Source of the DNA: Scylla paramamosain
Lineage: Eukaryota; Arthropoda; Malacostraca; Decapoda; Portunidae
Length of the DNA: 64,000 nucleotides
NCBI RefSeq assembly: GCF_035594125.1
Contig: NC_087198.1
Location: forward strand, 1,400,599-1,464,598
Direction of reading: 5' to 3'
Position 1 is the stretch's first letter. Every line of letters begins with the position of its first letter. Both the position numbers and the translations under genes were made by a program. Positions 12,101-24,806 of this stretch are shown in pieces. The notes under the pieces are model-generated. The model saw only the letters and a program-made list of their open reading frames with translations, was not told the DNA's origin and made no database searches.

Positions 12101-14714
12101 TAAGTTCCTTCAGTACCAAAAAGCTAAAACCCAGAAAAAAACACTCTTTATAGAGAAATTTTTTTTTTTTTGTTATTCATCTTCATAGGTACCGAGATGC
12201 CAAAATTCTGGCAAAATTCATGGAAATTTTATAAAAAAGAAATCATCATAAAAAATAATTTTAGCTTTTTTTCCGGAGTTATGTACAAACCTTGAAGTGC
12301 AGGAAAATCCTCCTATATGGGGAAATTACACGACTTTACCAGAAACCTGTCTTTTGAGTGTTTTCAGCAATTTCAAAAATATTACTGAAAACGTGTCTTT
12401 CAGTGATTTACGAAGGAAAACGCTAAAATGGATGTAAACCAACCAATATGAAGAAATAGAATAACATTACCAAAAAGATATATTTTGATGTGGTTTGAGC
12501 TTGTTACCTACAAAAAATGCAAAAATGGATGGAAAGCACTTTATATTGGCAAAGAAAAAGACATTACGAGAAACGTGTATGAGTGTTTTATAGTTTGAGA
12601 AGAACCACAAAGTAAAAAACTCAAAACTCGTGTACATAAAGAAGTTTCTGACATACCAAAAAGCTGAAACTCATGAATAACACTTTTAAATTTGAAACAG
12701 AAATACTTTAGCAAATGTGTGTATTAGAAAAGTTTCTTACATACTAAAATGCTGAAACTCATGAATAACACTTTTAATTAAGAAATAGAACAACCTTACT
12801 AAACGCCTGTGTTTTGAGTTTTTTTCACATTCTTAGTTACCAAAACCCCAAATTCCATGCAAAACTAGCTTTATGTGGGAAAACAAATGATATTACAAGA
12901 AAAGTGTCTTTTGAGTGTTTTTGAGCGTGTTAGGCAATAAAGCACTAAAAAGCAGGGCAATCACATTAGATGGGAATAAAAACATTTACCAAGAACTTGC
13001 CTTTAAGTGTTTTTGAGCTCATTACATACCAATACGCTAAAACGCATGCAAAACACTTTTTATGGAGAAACAAAATAAGATTACCAAAAACATATATTTT
13101 GAGTGTTTTTGATCATGTTATCTATAAAAACGCTCAAATACATGCAAAGAACCTTATGTTTGCGAAACGAAAGGACACTACGAGAAATGTGTATTATAAG
13201 TGTTTTTAAGTTCCTTAAGTACCAAAAAGCTAAAACGCACAAATAAGACTCTTGATTTAGAAAAAAAAAGTAAGAAAATGAAAAAATAGGATTTTTTTTT
13301 TATATTCATCTTCATATGTACCGAGATGCCAAAATCCTGGGAAAATTCAGGACTATTATATGATAAAAGAAAATTATCAAAAAAGTTAATTTTAGCTTTT
13401 TTTTTTTCGGACTGTTATATACCAAACCCTAAATTGCATGCAAAGCCTCCTATATGAGGAAATTAAACGACCTTAAGAGAAATCTGTGTTTTGAGTGTTT
13501 TTTTTCAGAATGTTAGGCACCAAAACGATAAATAAATAAGGAACTCACTCTATATGGGAATTCAAAACAAAATTACTGAAAACGTGTCTTCTCAGTGTCT
13601 TACGTAGAAAAACGGTAAAACGGATGCAAGCAAACCAATATAAAAAAAATAGAAAAACATTATCAAAAAGGTATATTTTGAGTTTTTCTGAGCTTGTTAC
13701 CTACAAATAACATGAAAATTGATGCAAAGCACTCTATATTAGGAAAGAAAAGGACATTGCAAGAAAAGTGTATAATGAGTGTTTTATAGTTCAAAAGAAC
13801 CAAAAGGCAAAAAACGCAAAAACATGTGGATAAGGAGAAGTTTCCTACATACCAAAATTTTGAAACTCATGAATAACATTCCTAATTGAAAAACAGAACA
13901 ACTTTACTAAATGCGTGTATTTTGAGAGCTTTTCACATTCTTAGTTACCAAAACCCCAAATTGCATGCGAAACCAGCTTTATGTGAGAAAAAAATGACAT
14001 TACCAGAATAATGTCTTTTGAGTGTTTTTGAGCCTGATAGGCAATAAAGCACTAAAAAGCAGGGGAATCACATTACATTTTAATAAAACCAATTTTTATC
14101 AAGAACATGCCTTTAAGTGTTTTTGAGCTCCTTATATACTAAACCACTAAAACGCATGTAAAACAAACTTTATGGAGAAACAGAATAAAATTACCAAAAA
14201 CATGTATTTTGAGTGTTTTTGATCGTGTTATCTATAAAAACGCTTAAATACATGCAAAGAACCTTATGTTTGGGAAAGAAAAGGACATTACGAGAAACGT
14301 ATATTATGAGTGTTTTTAAGTTTGTTAAGTACCAAAAACCTAAAACCCAATCTTTATTTAGAAAAATAAATAAATAAAAAATAAAAAAAATAGGATTTTT
14401 TTTTTTGTTATTCATCTTCATAGGTACCGAAATGCCAAAATTCTGGGAAAATTCAATGCAATTATATGATAAGAGAAAATTATCAAAAAAATTGATTTTA
14501 GCTTTTTTTTCGGACTGTTATGTACCAAACCCTAAACTGCATTCAAAGCTTCTTATATAAGGAAATTAAACGACCTTACCAGAAATCTGTCTTTTGAGTG
14601 TTTTCAGCATGTTAGTCACCAAAATGATAAATAATAAGGAACTCACTCTATATGGGAATCCAAAACAAAATTACTGAAAATGTATCTTCTCAGTGTTTTA
14701 CATAGAAAAAACGC
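9171..14714 (-). repeat. Satellite block, 12-mer HOR, - orientation
   Basis: The same 12-monomer unit as at the left end, read on the - strand. Marker text on this strand includes GTTAGGCAATAAAGCACTAA (second delta), CATAGGTACCGAGATGCC followed by A/T runs (second alpha'), and AACCACAAGGCAAAAAACGC (first alpha'). About 4.5 units are present, several with internal deletions. It contains one inverted module (10236-10695). The join to 5-mer type repeats is near 14715. Confidence 0.87.
10236..10695 (+). repeat. Inverted HOR module, copy 2 of 5
   Basis: A + strand segment inside a - strand array. It runs from TTTTTGACACACATTCAG through alpha, alpha', beta, gamma and delta to CCTTGCATGTCTTTTGAG. 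It is the reverse complement of the arrangement at 1157-1610, and both junctions correspond. Confidence 0.85.
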
Positions 14715-17280
14715 AAAAAATGTGTCGAGTGTTTTTCAGCTTACGTACTAAAACGGTAAAACGCATGGAAAACACTGTTTGTGTTGAAAAAAAAATACCA
14801 ACAAGGTGTATTTTGAGTTATCAGCGTAATAAGTAGTAAAACGCCAAAATGCATGCAGAGCGCCTATATGAAGTAACGAAACGACATTTCTAAAAACGTG
14901 TCATTTAGGTGTTTTTTTTTTTTTTTTTTAGGGTATTAGGCACCAAAACGTTAAAAAAAAAAACATGGAAAATACCCTATATAGGAAAATTAAACAACTT
15001 CAACAAAATCGAGTACTTTGTGTACTTTTAAGCTTCTTACGTAACAAAACGATAACTAAACTAAACAAAAACTTGTGTTTGAGTGTTTTTGAGCTTGTTA
15101 GATAAGTAATCGCCAAAATGCATGCAAAGTTTCAGATATGGAGAAAAGAAAAGATATTAACGCTGTTTTTCATCTTCTTATGTAACGAAACGCTAAAACA
15201 CGTAAATAGCATTCTATATGAAGAAACAGATCATTATTACGAAAAACGTGTATTATGGGTGCTTTTCCCCATGTTAGGGACCAAAACGCCAAAATACATA
15301 TAAAGCATCCTATATGAAGAAACAGGACGATATGATCAGAAACATGTATTATGAATATTTTTGAGTTTGTGAGTTATCAAAACGCCAAAGTACATGCAAA
15401 GCACCCTATAGAAGAAGAAAAAAAAATATTACCAAAAACATATCTTTTGAGTGTTTTTCAGCTTCGTACGTACCGAAACTCTAAAAGGGATTGAAAACGC
15501 ACTTTACTGAGAAATAGAACATTAAAAAAAAAACGTGTGTTTTAAGTGTTTTTAAGTTAGGTACCAAAACGACAGAATGCATGTAGAATACCTTGTCTGG
15601 AGTAACTAAAAGATAGTACCTGCAACGTGCCATTTGGAAATTTTCGAGCAAATTAGGCAACAAAAAAGCTAAAAAGCATGGAAATAGCTCTATATGAGAA
15701 AAGAAAACAACATTGTCAAAAACGTTTCTTTTTAGTGTTTTTGAGAGTACAAAACACTAAAATGTGAGCAAAGAAACATTTATGGGAAATTTTAGCAAAA
15801 AATTCTTATCTCAGTCTTTTAACTTGTTAGGTACCCATATTGCCCCATAAACCCCATATTGCATGCAAAGGACCCTATTTGAGGAAACGAAACGATATTA
15901 ACAGAAACGTGTATTATGAGTATTTTTATTTATTTTTTTTTTTTTTTATGTACCAAAACACTAAAACACGTGAACATTATTCTATATGAGGGGAAAAAAA
16001 AACTTTAACAAAACCAGTAGCAAAACATCACCAGAAACTTTTCATTTAGGTGTTTTGAGCATATTAGACAGCAAAACGCTTAAAAAGCAAGGAAAACACT
16101 CTACATGGGCAAACGAGATAACCTTAACAAAATCGAGTGTTTTTGAGCTTCTTACGTAACAAAACGATAAAAGATGTCCGAAACAATATTAGCAAAAACG
16201 TATGTTCTGAAATTTTTTTTAGCTTGTTAGGTAACAAAACGCCAAAATATATGTAAATTACCCTATATAGGTAAATGAAATGATATTAACATAAAGGTGT
16301 ATTATGTCTTTTTCAGCTTCATAGATACCAAAAGTCTAAAACACGTAAATAATACTATATTTGCAGAAACAAAACAACATTACCAAAAGCGTACTTTATG
16401 AGTTTTTTCCCCATGATAGGTACCAAAACGCCTAAAAGCATAGTGAACACCATACATAAAGAAACAGACCAACATTACGAAAAACTTGTATGCTGAGTGT
16501 TTTTGAGCTTGTTAGATACAAAAACACCAAAGTGCATGCAAGACAACCTGTATAGGAAAAGCAATCAATATTAACAAAAACTTGTCTTTTGAGTGTTTTT
16601 TCAGTTTCTTACGTACTAAAACTCTAAAACGCATGAAAAACACCCTTTATGGAGAAAGAGGACATTACTATAAACGTGTTTTTTGAGAGTTTTCCCGATC
16701 ATTAGCTACCAAAACGCCAAAATGCAGACAGCACACTATTTGATGTAAAGAAATTATATTACCGAAAACGTGTCATTTCAGTGTTTTGAGCATAATAGAA
16801 ACCAACCCCAACAAAAAATATATATACATATATAATATCGAAAACGTGTCTTTTGAATGTTTTTGAGCTTCTTACGTACCAAATTTCTAAAAAGCGTGCA
16901 AAACATCCTTTATGGTGAAATAGAACATTACCAAAAATGTGTGTTTTGAGTCTTTTTGAGCTTGTAGGGTGGGAAAACGCCAAAATGCACACAAATTAAC
17001 GGACATTGACAAACTAAAAGTTATTAAGAAAAAATATTATTATGAGTGTTTTTTAACTTCTTATGTACGAAAACACTAACATACGTGAATATCACTCTAC
17101 GAGTATATGGAGAAAAAAGCATTAACCAAAAAAATGGGTGTTTTCCTCATGTTAAGTACGACAATCTACACAGAATACCATATATGAAAAACAGAAAAAC
17201 ATTACCAAAAACGTATATTATAAGTGTTTTTGAGCTTCTTAGGTAATAAAATACTGAAACACGTGATTAGTACATATATT
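14715..17280 (-). repeat. Satellite block, 5-mer HOR, - orientation
   Basis: Diverged - strand monomers in 5-mer order. From about 15710 onward this is the right arm of the inverted duplication with 5857-7415. T-runs of 15-20 bases occur at alpha monomer ends (for example 14918-14939 and 15928-15947). No gene is seen. Confidence 0.8.
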
Positions 17281-17357
17281 ATGGCGTTTTGGTTTCTAAA
17301 AAGCTGGAAAACGCTTAAATCATACGTTTTTGGTAATGTCTCCCGATAAAGGCTATT
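15710..17357 (-). repeat. Right arm of a ~1.6 kb inverted duplication
   Basis: Reverse complement of 5857-7415, identified by shared private variants listed for the left arm. The last 77 bp (17281-17357) lie on the + strand relative to monomers, exactly matching the reversed 5857-5941 part of the left arm, so the copied block already contained that strand switch. The arm ends 15 bp before the (TA)n tract. Confidence 0.85.
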
Positions 17358-17371
17358 TATCGTTTTAGCAT
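17281..17371 (+). repeat. Single + strand monomer piece next to (TA)n
   Basis: About 90 bp reading GGCGTTTTGGTTTCTAAAAA on the + strand between - strand arrays. It is the inverted copy of 5857-5941. Confidence 0.75.
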
Positions 17372-20410
<3,039 letters not shown>

Positions 20411-20469
20411 ATATTTCGTTGATAAATTACATTCAGGACAGTTAGGGAACATCACTTAGAGAAGAATAA

Positions 20470-22052
20470 GATCACAGAAAAATGGTCCTAAATGGATGAC
20501 TGAGGTTAAAACACTACATAGGGCGAAAGAGAAGTATATATGAGATTAAAGACAGGGGAAGTGGTTTTAAGGCCATAATATAATGAATTAGAAAAGTCAG
20601 GAGTTTAACAAGGAAAGCTAAAAATAGTTAAGCATTAAAGGTAGCCAGCCAAGCGAAGATGGACCCCAAGGGATTTTATCAGGCATATAACACGAAGAAT
20701 AGAGAAACAATAGTTCCTTAAAGACAACAGAATGGGACCTGCTTAGTTGTTGAGAGGAAATTAGTAAAGTTGTGAATGAGTATTTTTTAACTGTCTTTGC
20801 CCAGGAAAACATGCAGGATTTGCCGAATAGTGAGAAGATATTTAGAGTAGAAGAGAATGAGAAGCTGACAGATATTACCATAAAAAAAAGAGACAGTGGA
20901 ACAGGAGATAGATAAGCTGAAAAGTTCAAGTCACCAGGACCAGATGAAATATATTTCAGAGTATTTAAGAGTTGGAAAAAGGTTATAAGTAATCTGGATA
21001 AGGTCATGGCCAAGCGGCAGGCGACAGAGTGTTGTAATAAACGGCTCTAAATCCGAGTGGGGTCAAGTAATTAGTGGGGTGATAAAGGGATTATTAGTAT
21101 TAGGGCCGATGTTCTTTGTAATATATGTCAGTGACTTGGATAGTGGAATTAGTAGTGCTGTTAGTAAATTTGCGGATGACACGAGAGTATGTAGATTAAT
21201 TAGGTCAGAATCGCATACCATCGATGGCCTTGCAGGCAGATTTGGATAGGATGAACGAATGGACAGACAGACGGCAAATGCAGTTTAATATCAAGAAATG
21301 CAAAGCACTTAGCGTACGTAGAAGAAACCCACACAGTAGTTACACAATGAACAACCAAGTTCTGGTAGGTTCAGGGTAAGAAAAAGATTTGAGATTTAAA
21401 GTTAGCTCTGAACTCCGTCTAAGAAAGCAATGCAAAGAGGCCAGAAACAAAGCAAATAGTGTATTATGATTAATTTTCAGGAGTGCTAAATGTAAAACTC
21501 CCGAAGTAATATTAAAGTTACATTTAGCGCTGGTCAGACTTCATCTAGACTACGCTGTCCTATTCTGGTCACCACATCACAGGAAGGATAAAGGTCTATT
21601 AGAATCACTTCAAAGGAGAATGACTAAAAGGATACAGGGGATGAGGAGTATTCCTTACGAAGCGAGATTCAAGCTGTTAAATTTACATTCTTTAGAGAGA
21701 CGTAGGTTAAGAGTGTACCTGATAGAAGTCTTTAAGAGGTATATGGGTTATAACAAGGGCAACATAAGGAAAATTCTTAGAATCTGTAACCATGATAGAA
21801 CAAGAAAAATAGAAACATTAAGTTTTTAGGCTTGAGACTGAAAACTTGATATTCAAAAAGGAAACAGGAAGGAATTGGTTTTCAAATACAGTAGTAGATG
21901 ATTGGAACGGACTTAGTAATCAAGCTGTTAGTGCTGAGGCATTTGGCACTATAAGAGAAAATTACACATTTATAGATGGGGATGAAAAGTGGAAATACGT
22001 AGGCATATTTCATACAAGTACTGCCACGTGTAGGCCTGATGCCTTCTTGCAT
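20470..22052 (+). pseudogene. Reverse transcriptase remnant of CR1-like LINE, copy 1
   Basis: Pieces of a LINE ORF2-like protein in several frames. In order: the linker before RT (NEYFLTVFAQENMQDLP, with stops before it); an RT part with LGPMFFVIYVSDLD and the catalytic-type box FADD (21169-21180); a frameshift near 21225; DLDRMNEW and MQFNIKK further on; then the post-RT tail KRIQGMRSIPYEARFKLL (21620-21829) and NWFSNTVVDDWNGLSN (21846-22050). The RT core with DFSKAFDKV, present in copy 2, is deleted at 20996/20997. It cannot encode an active protein. The assignment to the CR1/L2 group rests on motif order and 3' tail as I know them, not on a search; a related jockey-superfamily clade is possible. 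Confidence 0.8.
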
Positions 22053-22062
22053 ATTTACTTAT

Positions 22063-22085
22063 TTCTTATGTTCTTATGTTCTTAT
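22063..22085 (+). repeat. LINE 3' tail microrepeat, copy 1
   Basis: Two full TTCTTATG units and a partial third at the end of the CR1-like element. Copy 2 has the same length with one changed base (41193-41215). Confidence 0.85.
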
Positions 22086-23859
22086 TACCAAAAGCGTGTA
22101 TTTTCAGTATTTTCAGCTCTTCCGTGAAAAAAATAAAATGCCAAAATGCATGCAAAGCACCCTAAATGAAGAAAAAAAAGCGACATTACGAGAAACGTGC
22201 ATCATAAGTGTTTTTGAGATTCTTAGATACCAAAACGCTGAAACTCATGAATAACACTCTTAATTGAGAAACAGAACAACCTTACCAAATGCGTGTATTT
22301 TTTGTGTTTTTCACATTTTTGGTTACCAAAATCCCAAATTGCATACGAAACTAGCTTTATGTGGAAAGAAAAAAAAAAAGACATTTCCAGAAAAGTGTCT
22401 TTTGAATGTTTTTGAGCGTGTTAGGCAATAAAGCACTAAAAAGCAGGGCAATCACATTACATGGGAATAAAACCAACTTTTACCAAGAACTTGCCTTTAA
22501 GTGTTTTTCAGCTCCTAACATACCAACACACTAAAACGCATGCAAAACACCCTTTATGAAGAAACAGAATAACATTACCAGAAACATGTATTTTGAGTGT
22601 TTTTGATCATGTTAACTATAAAAACGCTTAAATACATGCAAAGAATCTTATGTTTGGGAAACGAAAGAACATTTCGAGAAACGTGTATTATGAGTGTTTT
22701 TAAGTTCTTTAAGTACCAAAAAGCTAAAACCCACAAATAAGACTCTTTATAGAGAAAAAAAAAATCAATCAATCAATAAAAAAAATAGGATTTTTTTATT
22801 CATCTTCATAGGTACCGAGATGTCAAAATTCTGCCAAAATTTAGGGAAATTATGTGAAAAAAGAACCTTATGAAAAAAGTTAATTTTAGCTTTTTTTTTC
22901 GGACTATTATGTACCAAACCCTAAAGTGCATGCAAAGCCACCTATATGGGAAAATTAAACGACCTTACCAGAAACCTGTCTTTTTTTTTTTTTTTTTTCA
23001 GCATGTTAGGCACCAAAACGATAAATAATATGGAAGTCACTCAATGTAGGAATCCATCACAAAATTACTGAAAAGGTGTCTTTTCAGTGTTTTACGTAGA
23101 AAAACGCTAAAACGGATGCAAACCAACGAATGTGGAGAAATAGAATAACATTACCAAAAAGGTATATTTTGAGTGTTTTTGAGCTTCTTACCTTCAAAAA
23201 ACGCGAAAATGGATGGAAAGCACTCTATGTTGGGATACAAAAGGACATTACAAGAAACGTGTATAATGAGTGTTTTATAGTTTCACATCAGCCACAAGGC
23301 AAAAATCGCAGAAACTCGGTGTATATGGAGAAGTTTCTTAGATACCAAAATGCTAAAACTCAGAAATATCACTCTTAATTGAGAATACAGAACAACCTTA
23401 CCAAATGCATGTATTTTGAGTGCTTTTCACATTCTTAGTTACCAAAACCAAAAATTGCATGCGAAACTAGCTTTATGTGGGAAAAAATGATATTACGAGA
23501 AAAGTGTCTTTTGAGTGTTTTTGAGCGTGATAGGCAATAAAGCACTAAAAAGGAGGGCAATCACATTATTTGGGAATAAAACCAACTTTTACCAAGAACC
23601 TGCCTTTACATGTTTTTGAGCTTCATACATACCAAAACGCTAAAACGCATGCAAAACACCCTTTATGGAAAAACAGAATAACATTACCAGAAACATGTAT
23701 TTTGAGTGGTTTTGATCATGTTACCTATAAAAGCTTCTAAATACATGCAAAAAAACCCTATGTTTAGAAAATGAAAGGGTATTACGAGAAACGTGTATTA
23801 TGAGTTTTTTTTTTAAGTTCGTTATGTATGAAAAAGCTAAAACCCACAAATAACACTCT
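22086..23859 (-). repeat. Satellite block after LINE, 5-mer passing into 12-mer HOR, - orientation
   Basis: One beta monomer and part of an alpha of 5-mer type follow the LINE. From about 22216 the array is 12-mer type (CTCATGAATAACACTCTTAA, then GTTAGGCAATAAAGCACTAA). About 1.4 units are present. The block ends at the hairpin at 23852-23871. No gene is seen. Confidence 0.85.
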
Positions 23860-23871
23860 TTATAGAGTGTT
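23852..23871. other. Perfect 8-bp inverted repeat at a strand switch
   Basis: AACACTCT-TTAT-AGAGTGTT. The left half is the end of the - strand alpha monomer. The right half starts + strand text that continues with AATGTGAAAAACACTCAAAA, an epsilon end. The monomer orientation changes inside this hairpin. Confidence 0.85.
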
Positions 23872-24066
23872 TTCTTAACAATGTGAAAAACACTCAAAAA
23901 GCACATTTTTGGAATCTTGTTCTTTTCTCCATATAGAGTGGTCTTCAATGTGTCAAAATAGGTCTTGGTACCTTAGAAATAAAAAAAAAAAACACTCATA
24001 ATAAAAGTTTCTTCTAATGTCTTTTCGTTTCCCCTTGCAAAGTGTTTTGCATGCAGTTATGTTTCA
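23872..24066 (+). repeat. Satellite fragment, + orientation, interrupted by LINE
   Basis: About two monomers (alpha and part of beta) on the + strand, broken at GCATGCAGTTATGTTTCA by the poly-A end of the minus-strand LINE. Confidence 0.8.
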
Positions 24067-24806
24067 TTTTTTTTTTTTTTTTTATGTAGGAAGGATACTG
24101 GCCAAGGGCAACAAAAATCTAATAAAAAAAAATGCCCACTGAAATGCCAGTCCCTTAAAAGGGTCAAAGCAGTGGTCAAAAATTGGTGGATAAGTGTCTT
24201 GAAACCTCCCTCTTGAAGGAATTCAAGTCATAGGAAGGTGGAAATACAGAAGCAGGCAGGGAGTTCCAGAGTTTACCAGAGAAAGGGATGAATGATTGAG
24301 AATACTGGTTAACTCTTGCGTTAGAGAGGTGGACAGAATAGGGGTGAGAGAAAGAAGAAAGTCTTGTGCAGCGAGGCCGCGGAAGGAGGGGAGGCATGCA
24401 GTTAGCAAGATCAGAAGAGCAGTTGGCATGAAAATAGCGGTAGAAGACAGCTAGATATGCAACATTGCGGCGGTGAGAGAGGGGCTGAAGACAGTCAGTT
24501 AGAGGAGAGGAGTTGATGAGACGAAAAGCTTTTGATTCCACCCTGTCTAGAAGAGCAGTATGAGTGGAACCCCCCCAGACATGTGAAGCATACTCCATAC
24601 ATGGACGGATAAGGCCCTTGTACAGAGTTAGCAGCTGGGGGGTGAGAAAAACTGGCGGAGACGTCTCAGAACACCTAACTTCATAGAAGCTGTTTTAGCT
24701 AGAGATGAGATGTGAAGTTTCCAGTTTAGATTATAAGTAAAGGACAGACCGAGGATGTTCAGTGTAGAAGAGGGGGGCAGTTGAGTGTCATTGAAGAAAA
24801 GGGAAT
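24067..24806 (-). mobile_element. Jockey-superfamily-like LINE, 3' fragment
   Basis: About 740 bp of markedly higher G+C than the array. Read on the - strand it holds the end of a reverse transcriptase ORF, a short 3' UTR, and a 17-base poly-A tail (the T-run at 24067-24083). It is 5' truncated within the RT ORF, typical of incomplete target-primed reverse transcription. Satellite in + orientation resumes near 24810-24835. I see no clear target-site duplication, but the monomer context makes short ones hard to judge. Confidence 0.85.
24176..24800 (-). pseudogene. LINE reverse transcriptase C-terminal end
   Basis: The open part (24176-24598, 140 residues) starts MEYASHVWGGSTHTALLD and contains FRLINSSPLTD, LSHRRNVAYLAVFYRYFH, PFSGKLWNSLPASVFP and SFKREVSRHL before the stop. 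Upstream, in another frame, NDTQLPPSSTLNILGLSF and LGVLRRLRQFF can be read (about 24625-24800), so one frameshift in a C-run near 24630 separates the two parts. This is the region following the RT catalytic core; the core itself is absent. From memory, near-identical tails are abundant in decapod crustacean genomes, where they are annotated as jockey-like mobile elements. Confidence 0.85.

Larger units (their letters stand above)
20411..22085 (+). mobile_element. CR1-like LINE fragment, copy 1 (5' truncated)
   Basis: About 1.68 kb of non-satellite sequence. It begins with ATATTTCGTTGATAAATTAC and ends with an 8-bp tandem tail TTCTTATG TTCTTATG TTCTTAT, the kind of short 3' repeat known for CR1-type LINEs. 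The 5' end with the endonuclease is missing. Satellite text resumes at once with TACCAAAAGCGTG, without an obvious target-site duplication, which is also common for CR1. Compared with copy 2 it has lost the 179 bp that correspond to 39970-40148, between AATCTG and GATAAGG. Confidence 0.85.

Noticed and set aside
20618..21013. 131-residue ORF on the - strand inside LINE copy 1 (and a shorter one at 39592-39786)
   Set aside because: It is antisense to the CR1-like coding remnant and has no motif of its own.
24176..24598. A host gene encoding the 140-residue minus-strand protein
   Set aside because: The sequence matches the C-terminal tail of a LINE reverse transcriptase and is followed by a poly-A tail inside satellite DNA.
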